A stretch of 64,000 nucleotides of DNA, taken from an uncultured Paraprevotella sp. (lineage in GTDB: Bacteria > Bacteroidota > Bacteroidia > Bacteroidales > Bacteroidaceae). The notes beneath the pieces are model-generated. The model was not told where the DNA came from. It saw only the letters and a program-made list of their open reading frames with translations, and searched no databases. Every line of letters starts with the position of its first letter. Within the stretch, counting starts at the first letter, position 1. Positions 55,327-64,000 of the stretch are shown in pieces. Made by a program: the position numbers and the translations under genes. The stretch covers positions 1 through 64,000 of the forward strand of contig CALULT010000002.1 of NCBI GenBank assembly GCA_944321565.1, given 5' to 3'.

Positions 55327-57948
55327 ATGAAGATAGTCAGAATCGTGGCGGCTTTGTGCTGCTTGTGTGGATTGTCCTTGTCCATGCGGGCCGGACTTCC
55401 GGTGGAGAATTTCGTGGTCGGCGAGGCCGGAAACGGAAATTTCCCGTTGGTGACCCCGCAAGAGGTGGCCGCACTGTGTTATGACCGGAACGAACATGCC
55501 GGGGTGGTGCGCGCCATCCGCGACTTGCAGGAAGACGTGCTGCGGGTGACGGGGCGTTCGCCCCGCGTGACCTTGGAAAAGGGAGCAGCCTTGCCGGTCA
55601 TTATTGGCACGTTGGGACGCAATGCCCTGGTGACGGACATGGTGGAGCGCGGCATCTTGCGGGCGGAAGACCTCGATGGCAAGTGGGAGAGCTTCGTGAT
55701 AGCCGTGGTGGACGACCCGGCGGCGGGCATGCCTCGTGCCTTGGTGATTGCCGGGAGCGACAAGCGCGGCACGATTTATGGCATCTATGAACTGTCGCGC
55801 CGGTTGGGCGTGTCGCCTTGGTACTGGTGGGCTGACGTGCCGGTGAAGCGGCGGAAGGCGGCATACGTCAAGGCTGATACTTATGTGGCTTCCGGCGAAC
55901 CAAAAGTGAAATACCGTGGCATCTTCATCAACGACGAGTTTCCCTGCATGACGGAATGGGCGCGGGAGAAGTTCGGCGGGCTGAACAGCCAGATGTATGC
56001 CCATGTCTATGAACTCCTGTTGCGCCTGAGGGCCAATACGTTGTGGCCGGCCATGTGGGGCTCGTTCAAGGAATACAAGCCGTTGGTGTCCGTGCCTACG
56101 GATGCGGACGGGCTCTCAGCCGGAAACTGCTTCAACGAAGACGACCCGGACAATCCGCGCCTGGCCGATGAATACGGCATCGTGGTGGGCACGTCGCATC
56201 ACGAACCGATGCAACGTTCGCAACAGGAGTGGATACGCCATAAGGACGAGTATGGCAACGGGGAATGGAACTGGCTGACCAACAAGGAAGCCATCAAACG
56301 GTTCTTCCGCGAAGGCATAGAAAACACGAAGGACTATGAAAGCATGGTGACCATTGGCATGCGGGGCGATGAAGACCGCCCGATGACCGACGCGGGAAGC
56401 CGGGAAGCCAATTTTCGCGTGATGGAGGAAATCATCGCCGAGCAGCGCAAGATTATCCGCAAGGCCACTGGGCGTCCGGCGGAGGAAATGCCGCAGGTGT
56501 GGACGCTCTACAAGGAAGTCCAGGAATATTACGAAATGGGACTTTCTGTGCCGGAGGATGTGATAATCTTGTTGTGTGATGATGACTGGGGACATGTGCG
56601 TTGTATGCCTTCGTTGGAGGAAGGCAAACGCCATCCGGGCGGATATGGCATGTATTATCATGCGAATTACTATGGTGCTCCCCGTGCGGGGAAATGGCTT
56701 ACCATGTCATCTGTGATGGAGATGTGGGAACAACTGCAACTGACTTACGCTTATGGTGTGGACAAGTTGTGGATTTTGAACGTGGGCGACCTTAAACCGA
56801 ACGAATATGTTACGGACTTTTTTATGGAAATGGCATGGAACCCCGACACGTTCCGCGTGGACAACCTGCAGGACTATGCCGAAAGGTTCTGTGCCATGCA
56901 GTTTGGCGAGAGGCAGGCCCGGGAGGCGGCGGCTTTGCTGTCGGCCTACGGGCGTTATGCGTCGCGGGTGACGGCGGAGATGCTGGACGCGGAGACCTAT
57001 AATTTGGAATCGGGAGAGTTCAAGGCCGTGCGCGACGAATTCATGGCTTTGGAGGCCCGTGCGCTTAGGCAATATTTGACGTTGGATGCGGCTTGTCATG
57101 ATGCTTACAAGGAACTGGTGTTGTTCCCCATTCAGGGAATGGCAAACCTGTATGACATGTACTATGCATTGGCCATGAACCGTAAGTTGGCGGCGGAGGG
57201 AAACGCCGAGGCCAACGCGTGGGCCGACAGGGTGGAGGCTTGTTTCGTGCGCGACTCCCTGCTGTGTTATGATTATAATCACCGGGTGGCAGACGGCAAG
57301 TGGAACCACATGATGGATCAGGTGCATATCGGTTATACGGAATGGCATGCTCCGCGCTATAACCGCATGCCGGAAGTGAAACGTGTGGCTGGACAACCGG
57401 AGGGGCTTTTGACGGGATATGTGTTCCGTGAGAAGGGCGGGGTGGTGTCCATGGAGGCCGAACATGTGTTTGCTGTGGAAGATGCCGCAGAAGCCGCATG
57501 GACGGTGATTCCCGGTTTGGGACGCACTCTTTCGGGACTGACCCTGATGCCTTACACTGCCGCGACGGACGGTGCGCGGGCGGATTACCGGATGCGCATT
57601 GACGCGGTGCGCGACTCGGTGGACGTATATCTCACGTTTGCTGCCACCATGCCGTTCCTGCCGGGCGGGCATCATGCGTCTGTGGCGTTGGACGGAAGCG
57701 TGGAGGTCACTATCGGGTTGAACCAGGACTTGACGTGGGAGAACAAATACACGCTGATGTACCCCACGGCGGCTGCCCGCATCATCAGCAAGCGGGTGCG
57801 CCTGCCTTTGTCGAAAACTTCGGACGGGATGCACACGTTGTCTTTCCGTCCCTTGCAACCCGGTGTAGTGTTGGAGAAAGTGGTTGTGGACTGTGGCGGT
57901 TACGAGCAGACACATCTCGGCATGCCGGAAAGTCCATATAAGAAATGA
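55327..57948 (+). CDS. GH115 xylan alpha-1,2-glucuronidase
   Basis: An 873-residue secreted enzyme that removes (4-O-methyl-)glucuronic acid from internal xylose units of xylan. Signal peptide about 1-22; N-terminal domain (about 25-190); catalytic barrel with NDEFPCMTEW near 201, RANTLWPAMWGSF near 235, GTSHHEPM near 288 and DDDWGHVRCMP near 418; then an insertion and a C-terminal beta-sandwich (about 690-870). This is the intact counterpart of the stub at 39154. It lies between GH97 (31-bp gap) and GH2 (18-bp gap) in the same presumed operon. Confidence 0.93.
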   Translation: MKIVRIVAALCCLCGLSLSMRAGLPVENFVVGEAGNGNFPLVTPQEVAALCYDRNEHAGVVRAIRDLQEDVLRVTGRSPRVTLEKGAALPVIIGTLGRNALVTDMVERGILRAEDLDGKWESFVIAVVDDPAAGMPRALVIAGSDKRGTIYGIYELSRRLGVSPWYWWADVPVKRRKAAYVKADTYVASGEPKVKYRGIFINDEFPCMTEWAREKFGGLNSQMYAHVYELLLRLRANTLWPAMWGSFKEYKPLVSVPTDADGLSAGNCFNEDDPDNPRLADEYGIVVGTSHHEPMQRSQQEWIRHKDEYGNGEWNWLTNKEAIKRFFREGIENTKDYESMVTIGMRGDEDRPMTDAGSREANFRVMEEIIAEQRKIIRKATGRPAEEMPQVWTLYKEVQEYYEMGLSVPEDVIILLCDDDWGHVRCMPSLEEGKRHPGGYGMYYHANYYGAPRAGKWLTMSSVMEMWEQLQLTYAYGVDKLWILNVGDLKPNEYVTDFFMEMAWNPDTFRVDNLQDYAERFCAMQFGERQAREAAALLSAYGRYASRVTAEMLDAETYNLESGEFKAVRDEFMALEARALRQYLTLDAACHDAYKELVLFPIQGMANLYDMYYALAMNRKLAAEGNAEANAWADRVEACFVRDSLLCYDYNHRVADGKWNHMMDQVHIGYTEWHAPRYNRMPEVKRVAGQPEGLLTGYVFREKGGVVSMEAEHVFAVEDAAEAAWTVIPGLGRTLSGLTLMPYTAATDGARADYRMRIDAVRDSVDVYLTFAATMPFLPGGHHASVALDGSVEVTIGLNQDLTWENKYTLMYPTAAARIISKRVRLPLSKTSDGMHTLSFRPLQPGVVLEKVVVDCGGYEQTHLGMPESPYKK

Positions 57949-57966
57949 CGTATATATAATAAGGTT

Positions 57967-60549
57967 ATGGATAAACGACTTTTCTTGTTGGTGTGGTGCG
58001 GCATCTGCCTGTGGGGGCATGTCGCTTTTGCCGGAGTGCGGGACATCGTAAACCTGAACCGGGAATGGACGTACCAACTTGGGGATTTTCCCGGGGCGGA
58101 GCAGGCCGGCTATGACGATTCCGGATGGGAACGCATCGGTTTGCCGCATTCGTTCAGCATACCGTATTTCCTTTCAAGTGAGTTCTATACAGGATATGGT
58201 TGGTACCGCAAGGTGTTGGATTTGTCGAAAGATGACCTGGAGAGGGATTTGTTTTTGGAGTTCGACGGAGTATTCCAGGAGGGCGAAGTGTATGTCAACG
58301 GCACGTTGGCGGGTACGCATCGGGGCGGATACACAGGTTTCAGCATTCGTGTCACGCCATACGTGAAACGGGGTGAGAACCAAATTGCCGTACGTGTGAA
58401 CAATTTGTGGCGGGCTGACTTGGCTCCGCGCGGGGGCGAACATGTATTCAGCGGCGGGATTTACCGCAATGTACGTTTGGTGAAGAAACATCCTGTCCAT
58501 ATCGACTGGTACGGTACGTTCGTGACAACTCCTTCTTTGGAGGCACGGGAGGGGCGTTCTTCCGACGTGCGTGTCCGTACAGAGGTACGGAACAATACCG
58601 GTAAGAGTGGGACTTACCGGTTGAAAATACAAGTGAAGGACGCCGAAGGGAACGTGGTGGCTGAGCGGGAAACCGCACAGCAGGTGGCGGCAGACGCGGT
58701 GACGGTATTTGACCAGACCACGGAGGAGATAACCGGCGTGGATTTGTGGTCGCCGTCCCATCCCCGGTTATATACCTTGGTGAGCGAACTTTACCAAGGA
58801 CGGAAGTTGATAGACCACGAGGAAACGGATTTTGGCTTCCGATGGTTCAAATGGACGGCGGACAAAGGTTTCTTCTTGAACGGGGAACATCTCTTTTTCC
58901 ACGGGGCCAACGTGCATCAGGACCAAGCCGGATGGGGCGATGCCGTGACGGAAGAAGCCATGCGGCGCGATGTGCGGATGATGAAAAAGGCTGGCTTCGA
59001 CATCATCCGAGGCAGCCATTACCCTCATGCTCCCGCTTTTGCCAAAGCTTGCGACCGTGAGGGCATACTCTTTTGGTCGGAGACGGCTTTTTGGGGGACG
59101 GCCGGGCCGAAGGTGGACGGCGGATGGACAGCGAGTGCCTATCCCGTGCGGGAGGAAGACATTGAAGGTTTTGAACAGAGCGCGCTCCAGCAGCTGGCAG
59201 ACATGATCCGCATCAACCGGAACAGTCCTTCCATTGTGGTGTGGAGTGTTTCCAACGAACCTTTTTTCACCGTGGACAAAACAATTCCGGCCGTGAAGCG
59301 TTTATTAAAGAAAATGGTGGACAAGGCGCATGAACTAGACCCGACCCGGCCTGCGGCTGTGGGCGGGGCACAGCGTCCCATCGGTGAGGACCGGATAGAC
59401 CTTATCGGAGATATTGCCGGGTATAACGGTGACGGCGCACGTATCGCGGATTTCCAGAATCCCGGCATTCCCAGTGTGGTGACGGAATATGGCAGCACAC
59501 TTGCCGACCGTCCAGGAAGATATATTCCCGGTTGGGGAGACTTGGCGCGTGATGAAGGCTGGAAAGGCCGCGAGTGGCGCAGCGGGCAGATTATTTGGTG
59601 CGGGTTCGACCACGGCAGCATTTTCGGCGGGAACATGGCAAAGCTGGGCATCGTGGATTATTTCCGCTTGCCCAAACGTTCGTGGTACTGGTATCGCAAT
59701 GAATATGGACACCAGGCTCCGCCGGAATGGCCGGTGGAGGGCGTTCCGGCGCGGCTTCGCTTGGACGCGTCCAAGACGGAAGGCATAAGGGCAGACGGGA
59801 CGGACGACGTGCAGCTGATAGTCAAAGTGTTGGACAAAGACGGGCGCGAGTTGAGCAACAGTCCCGATGTGCGGCTGTCCGTGGTGTCCGGTCCGGGAGA
59901 GTTCCCCACTGGCCGTGCGATAGATTTTTCCGCCGGCTGTGACATACGCATCATGGACGGGAAAGCCGCAATCGCTTTCCGGGCTTATTATGCCGGACGG
60001 ACGGTGGTGGAAGCCACTTCGGACGGATTGGAATCGGCACAAGTCGAATTGGAGTTTACCGGTGCACCCCAATATGAGGAGGGAAAGGCTTGGCAGACCG
60101 AATCGCGGCCATACGTTCGCTTTTCAAAGGAGAGCGGCTCGCGGCAAATACAACGTTATGGGGTGGATAGCCCGACGTTTGCCAGCAGTTCTGCATCTGG
60201 GCATTCCGCAGGTTTGGCAGCAGACGGTGATGGGGCGACTTATTGGTCGCCGGCTGCGGATGACAAGCAACCTTTCCTGACGCTTGACGTGGAGCGCACG
60301 TTGGACGTGCATTCGGTGAAGGCCGTGTTCGCGGCTTCCGGTACAGGGCGTTGCGTAGTGGAGCTTTCTACCGATGAGTCAAATTGGCAGAAGGTTGCCG
60401 AAGCGGCTTCCCGGAAGGGTGGAGCGTGGGAAATCCGTTTGGAGAAACCCGTGAAGGCGCGTTTTATCCGTTTCTCTTTCCCGCAAGGCAGTGGTGCCGT
60501 GTGTCCGGCTTTGGCAGAGGTGGAGGTGAGCGGTACGGTGGCATATTAA
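57967..60549 (+). CDS. GH2 beta-galactosidase-like enzyme with C-terminal F5/8 domain
   Basis: An 860-residue secreted GH2. The sugar-binding domain (about 25-175) and Ig-like domain (about 180-285) are followed by a TIM barrel (about 290-590) with acid/base E431 in WSVSNEPFF and nucleophile E507 in VVTEYGS. Next come an Ig-like region (DUF4982-like) and a C-terminal discoidin/CBM32-type domain (about 735-855, AADGDGATYWSP). Likely activities are beta-galactosidase or a related exo-glycosidase on xylan side chains; the exact sugar is not readable from motifs. Confidence 0.88.
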   Translation: MDKRLFLLVWCGICLWGHVAFAGVRDIVNLNREWTYQLGDFPGAEQAGYDDSGWERIGLPHSFSIPYFLSSEFYTGYGWYRKVLDLSKDDLERDLFLEFDGVFQEGEVYVNGTLAGTHRGGYTGFSIRVTPYVKRGENQIAVRVNNLWRADLAPRGGEHVFSGGIYRNVRLVKKHPVHIDWYGTFVTTPSLEAREGRSSDVRVRTEVRNNTGKSGTYRLKIQVKDAEGNVVAERETAQQVAADAVTVFDQTTEEITGVDLWSPSHPRLYTLVSELYQGRKLIDHEETDFGFRWFKWTADKGFFLNGEHLFFHGANVHQDQAGWGDAVTEEAMRRDVRMMKKAGFDIIRGSHYPHAPAFAKACDREGILFWSETAFWGTAGPKVDGGWTASAYPVREEDIEGFEQSALQQLADMIRINRNSPSIVVWSVSNEPFFTVDKTIPAVKRLLKKMVDKAHELDPTRPAAVGGAQRPIGEDRIDLIGDIAGYNGDGARIADFQNPGIPSVVTEYGSTLADRPGRYIPGWGDLARDEGWKGREWRSGQIIWCGFDHGSIFGGNMAKLGIVDYFRLPKRSWYWYRNEYGHQAPPEWPVEGVPARLRLDASKTEGIRADGTDDVQLIVKVLDKDGRELSNSPDVRLSVVSGPGEFPTGRAIDFSAGCDIRIMDGKAAIAFRAYYAGRTVVEATSDGLESAQVELEFTGAPQYEEGKAWQTESRPYVRFSKESGSRQIQRYGVDSPTFASSSASGHSAGLAADGDGATYWSPAADDKQPFLTLDVERTLDVHSVKAVFAASGTGRCVVELSTDESNWQKVAEAASRKGGAWEIRLEKPVKARFIRFSFPQGSGAVCPALAEVEVSGTVAY

Positions 60550-60580
60550 AAATAGATAATAATTTTAATTAGTGAAACAG

Positions 60581-62953
60581 ATGAGACTGATAATGAAAAC
60601 TTGGTGCGCTGCGGCTTTGATGGCTATGTCAGTGTCGGCGGCAGAGGCACAAATTCCGGTGAAGGTGGAAACTTTCCCGGTGAGCAGCGTGAGACTGACA
60701 AAGAGTGCGTTCAAACATGCGGAAGACTTGGACATCCGTTACTTGTTAGGCATCGACCCCGATCGTCTGTTGGCTCCTTATTTGAAAGGTGCCGGACTGA
60801 CACCGAAGGCCGAGAACTATCCCAACTGGGAAAACACGGGATTGGACGGGCATATCGGCGGGCATTATCTTTCAGCCCTTTCCTACATGTATGCCGCTAC
60901 GGGCAATACGGAAATCAAGGCTCGGCTGGACTATATGCTTTCCGAAATGAAACGTTGCCAGGACGCGGCGGGCGACGGTTATCTCTGCGGGGTGCCCGGA
61001 GGCCGGAAGATGTGGGCGGAGATCAAGGACGGCAATATCCGGGCCAATTCGTTCGGCCTGAACGACCGTTGGGTACCGCTCTACAATATCCATAAGACTT
61101 ACGCCGGACTGCGCGATGCCTATCTTGTGGCGGGGTGCGAGGAAGCACGAGACATGTTCGTGAAGTTGGCCGATTGGATGGCCGACCTGACGAATGGACT
61201 GACAGAGGAACAGATGCAGGACATGTTGCGCAGCGAGCATGGCGGTTTGAACGAAGTGTTTGCCGACGTGAATGCCATCACGGGCGATGCCTCCTATTTG
61301 GAATTGGCACACCGCTTTTCCCACAAGGCCATTCTCGACCCCTTGTTGAAGCACGAAGACCAGTTGACGGGCAAACACGCCAACACGCAAATCCCGAAGG
61401 TTATTGGCTACAAGCGTATTGCGGATTTGGAAGGCAATGAAGCTTGGGATGATGCGGCGCGTTTCTTTTGGGAAACTGTGGTGAAACACCGCAGCATTAC
61501 CATCGGCGGCAACAGTGTGCGCGAGCATTTTCATCCGTCTAACGACTTTACCAGCATGATGACGAGTGAACAGGGACCGGAGACCTGCAACACCTACAAC
61601 ATGTTGCGTCTGACCAAGATGCTTTATCAGACGAGCGGCGACTCGCGTTACATGGACTTCTATGAGCGGGCGGTGTTCAACCACATCCTGTCCACCATAG
61701 ATCCCATCCAAGGTGGTTTCGTGTATTTCACGTCCATGCGTCCGGGACATTACCGGGTATATTCCCAACCGCAAACAAGTTTTTGGTGCTGTGTGGGTTC
61801 GGGCATGGAGAACCATGCACGTTACGGCGAGATGATTTATGCACACCAAGGAGAGCAAGAGTTGTACGTAAACCTGTTCATTCCTTCTGTGTTGCAATGG
61901 GGCAAGGTAACGGTGGAGCAACAGACCGCGTTCCCGGCTGAAGAAGCCACGACTTTGCGCATTTCCACGAAGAAAGCAAAAGAATTCACGGTGAAGTTCC
62001 GTGTGCCGGAATGGTCGGACGCTTCCCGGATGACGCTGACTGTGAATGGGGAGTCTCAACCCGTATCGGCTGCCGATGGTTATGTCGCCGTAAACCGTAA
62101 ATGGGCGGATGGCGATGAGGTGCGTCTGACTTTGCCGATGTCGCTTCGTGCCGTAGGGCTTCCCGATGGCTCGGCCAACTATTCCTTTATGTATGGCCCC
62201 ATCGTGCTGGCTTCGCGCATGGGCAAGCAGGACCAGGTGGGATTGTTTGCCGATGAGAGCCGGGGCGGCCATATCGCCGTGGGACCACAATATCCGTTGC
62301 AGGACATGCCGGTGTTGGTGGGTGACACGGCCGATGTATTGTCGCATATCCATAAGGTGGAAGGCAAGCCGATGACGTTCAAACTCGGCGGCTTGTATCC
62401 CGAACGTTACAAGGAAATGACGCTGGAACCGTTCTACGGAGTGCATGAATGCCGTTATATGGTGTATTGGCCCATGATTTCGGCGGAGAAGCTGAAAGCG
62501 CAGCAAGAGGCATTGGCTCGGGCGGAACAAGAGCGCGTCGCGTTGGAGGCCGCTACGATAGACAAAGTCATTTGCGGTGAACAACAGCCGGAAAGCGACC
62601 ATTTTATCCAGTCGGAGAAGGTTCGCACAGGGACGGACAACGACCTCCACTGGCGCAGTGCGGATAAAGGCGGATGGTTCTCATATCAGCTGAAGACCAA
62701 CGGACGGAAGGCCGGAACGGTGCGTGTAGCCTGTGTCATGACGCAGGATGCAGACCTGGCGGTAAGTATAGAGGGAAAGGATGCCGTTCAAGTTTCCAAA
62801 AAGGACGAGGGCGGCAAGCAGATTCTGGAATTTGCCGTTCCTGAAGATTTGCAAGCTAAAGACGTGTTGACCGTGAAGTTCGCTTCCGGGGAGAAGAATG
62901 TCACGCCGCGTGTGTATGAAGTGAGGTTGATGGTTGTAGAAGAGAAGAAATGA
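60581..62953 (+). CDS. GH127/GH146 beta-L-arabinofuranosidase-like enzyme
   Basis: A 790-residue secreted DUF1680-class enzyme. Signal peptide (CAAALMAMSVSAAEAQ), then an (alpha/alpha)6 barrel (about 30-430) with DGHIGGHYLSALSYMYAATG near 90. The Glu/Cys zinc cluster motifs are GPETCNTYNML near 332 and WCCVGSGMENHARYGE near 402, where one Cys acts as nucleophile in characterised members. C-terminal beta-domains follow. The extended length is closer to GH146 than to minimal GH127. Start choices are GTG 60572, ATG 60581 and ATG 60593; 60593 gives the neatest signal peptide. Its stop overlaps the next start (ATGA). Confidence 0.88.
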   Translation: MRLIMKTWCAAALMAMSVSAAEAQIPVKVETFPVSSVRLTKSAFKHAEDLDIRYLLGIDPDRLLAPYLKGAGLTPKAENYPNWENTGLDGHIGGHYLSALSYMYAATGNTEIKARLDYMLSEMKRCQDAAGDGYLCGVPGGRKMWAEIKDGNIRANSFGLNDRWVPLYNIHKTYAGLRDAYLVAGCEEARDMFVKLADWMADLTNGLTEEQMQDMLRSEHGGLNEVFADVNAITGDASYLELAHRFSHKAILDPLLKHEDQLTGKHANTQIPKVIGYKRIADLEGNEAWDDAARFFWETVVKHRSITIGGNSVREHFHPSNDFTSMMTSEQGPETCNTYNMLRLTKMLYQTSGDSRYMDFYERAVFNHILSTIDPIQGGFVYFTSMRPGHYRVYSQPQTSFWCCVGSGMENHARYGEMIYAHQGEQELYVNLFIPSVLQWGKVTVEQQTAFPAEEATTLRISTKKAKEFTVKFRVPEWSDASRMTLTVNGESQPVSAADGYVAVNRKWADGDEVRLTLPMSLRAVGLPDGSANYSFMYGPIVLASRMGKQDQVGLFADESRGGHIAVGPQYPLQDMPVLVGDTADVLSHIHKVEGKPMTFKLGGLYPERYKEMTLEPFYGVHECRYMVYWPMISAEKLKAQQEALARAEQERVALEAATIDKVICGEQQPESDHFIQSEKVRTGTDNDLHWRSADKGGWFSYQLKTNGRKAGTVRVACVMTQDADLAVSIEGKDAVQVSKKDEGGKQILEFAVPEDLQAKDVLTVKFASGEKNVTPRVYEVRLMVVEEKK

Positions 62954-64000
62954 AAAAACTGATTTATGTGGTTTGTGCCGCCGTTCTGTGGGTCTCACAG
63001 GCGGCGGCACAGCCCTCCGGCTCTTGGACGGCGGACAACGGCAACGGCACGTTTACCAATCCGTTGTTTTATGACGAATTTTCCGACCCCGACCTGATTC
63101 GGGTGGGTGAGGACTTCTATTTGGCCGGGACAACCATGCATTGTACACCCGGCGTGGTTATCCTCCATTCCAAAGACTTGGTGAACTGGGAATTCCTGAG
63201 TTATTGTTTCGACCGTTTCGACATGGGCGATGAGTTCCGGCTCGAAAACGGCAAGGAAGCCTACGGTCAAGGCATTTGGGCTCCCTGTATCCGTTACCAC
63301 GACGGGAAGTTTTATGTCTTCTCCAACATCAACGGCCACGGCATGCAAGTGTTCGTCGCCGAGAATCCGGTCGGGCCGTGGGAGCACATCAACATGGGCG
63401 GAAACATTTATGACCTGTCCGTCCTGTTTGATGATGACGGCAAGATATACGCCGTATATAAGTATGACGAGGTGCGGATGATTGAAATCAAGCCCGACTT
63501 TAGCGGCTACGTGGAAGGTAGCGAGCGGGTCATCATTCCTGCCGGAAACGCCATGGGCGAAGGACACCATTTTTATAAAATCAACGGGAAGTACTACATC
63601 ATCAGTGCCAACTATGCACCGGTGGGACGGATGCAATGTGCCCGTGCCGACCGTCCGGAAGGGCCGTATGAAACGGTGACCATCAGCATGAAGGAGACAT
63701 TCGGCACCATGCGCGCCATGACGGTGGGCAACGTCGGGTTGGGCACTCCCGTGCCGGGAGACGGCTTCCAATTCAAGATCAATGAGCCGGAAGGCAATTA
63801 TCTCAGTGCGGTTCCCTTGCACCAGGGAGGGATTGTGGACTTGCCCAACGGCGAATGGTGGGGCTTCTCGATGGTGGACTTCATGGCGGTCGGGCGCACC
63901 ACGTGCCTTTCTCCGGTAACATGGAAAGACGGATGGCCCTATTTCGGATTGCCCGGCAACTTAGGACGTTCGCCGCGCACTTGGTTCAAACCGAATGTGG
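62950..64000 (+). CDS. GH43 enzyme, 3' end beyond the window
   Basis: This frame begins with ATG at 62950, overlapping the GH127/146 stop by 4 bp, and stays open to the end of the window (350 codons). Signal peptide MKKLIYVVCAAVLWVSQAAA; GH43 propeller with D46 (FSDPDLIRVG), the DLSVLFDDDG blade, and acid E204 in AMGEGHHFY. It belongs to the same GH43 type as the gene at 43348 and the second half of the fusion at 34880, so a beta-sandwich C-terminal domain is expected past the edge. Translational coupling to its neighbour shows the operon continues. Confidence 0.88.
   Translation, partial: MKKLIYVVCAAVLWVSQAAAQPSGSWTADNGNGTFTNPLFYDEFSDPDLIRVGEDFYLAGTTMHCTPGVVILHSKDLVNWEFLSYCFDRFDMGDEFRLENGKEAYGQGIWAPCIRYHDGKFYVFSNINGHGMQVFVAENPVGPWEHINMGGNIYDLSVLFDDDGKIYAVYKYDEVRMIEIKPDFSGYVEGSERVIIPAGNAMGEGHHFYKINGKYYIISANYAPVGRMQCARADRPEGPYETVTISMKETFGTMRAMTVGNVGLGTPVPGDGFQFKINEPEGNYLSAVPLHQGGIVDLPNGEWWGFSMVDFMAVGRTTCLSPVTWKDGWPYFGLPGNLGRSPRTWFKPNV

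Overview
The window looks like chromosome from a gut-type Bacteroidales bacterium. Supporting evidence: a fused lpxC/fabZ gene, a single-protein hybrid two-component sensor/regulator (HTCS), Bacteroidetes-type promoters (-7 box TAnnTTTG, sometimes with TTTG near -33), almost no Shine-Dalgarno dependence, and a dense carbohydrate-active enzyme cluster. Several secreted proteins end in a Por/T9SS-like C-terminal tail, which would fit Prevotellaceae-like relatives. The genus cannot be fixed from the sequence alone.

Layout. 1-6.0 kb (+): sensor kinase, DUF177 protein, rpmF, fabH, era, der and a small lipoprotein. 6.2-10.1 kb (-): two secreted glycoside hydrolases (GH128-like and GH43-like). 10.2-22.0 kb (-): TPR helicase and class A PBP; a tight lpxD-lpxC/fabZ-lpxA-(pRiA4b ORF-3 family)-miaA operon; pyrF and prfA. 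22.0-22.6 kb: a four-copy 75-bp tandem array that carries the prfA promoter. 22.6-24.4 kb (+): a PD40 beta-propeller protein and an outer-membrane beta-barrel protein. 24.4-25.7 kb: a non-coding region rich in inverted repeats, with a regulated-looking promoter.

25.7-64.0 kb (+) is a xylan-degradation locus. An HTCS regulator comes first, followed by a 1,466-residue secreted modular repeat protein, a GH5-GH43 fusion, the N-terminal stub of a lost alpha-glucuronidase, CE1 esterase, two GH43-CBM6 enzymes, GH43, CE6 esterase, two near-duplicate PHB-depolymerase-type esterases, GH95, GH97, GH115, GH2, GH127/146, and a GH43 running off the window. Together these would remove ferulate, acetate, glucuronate, arabinose, xylose and galactose/L-galactose decorations from a complex glucuronoarabinoxylan. 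No SusC/SusD pair is present in the window.

The most notable finding is a 29-bp two-part direct-repeat motif (half sites ATGWTACA and TGTWAC, 21 bp apart). It occurs four times in this locus, each time 36-37 bp upstream of a TAnnTTTG box that lacks a -33 element. The sites precede the HTCS region, the modular repeat protein, the GH5-GH43 gene and the esterase/GH43 operon. It is a strong candidate for the HTCS operator. Also notable are a 1.3-kb block with no visible differences shared by the twin esterase genes, ~180-bp palindromic MITE-like elements with GGGTGTATCAAAA ends, and two short tandem arrays with hairpin-forming units.
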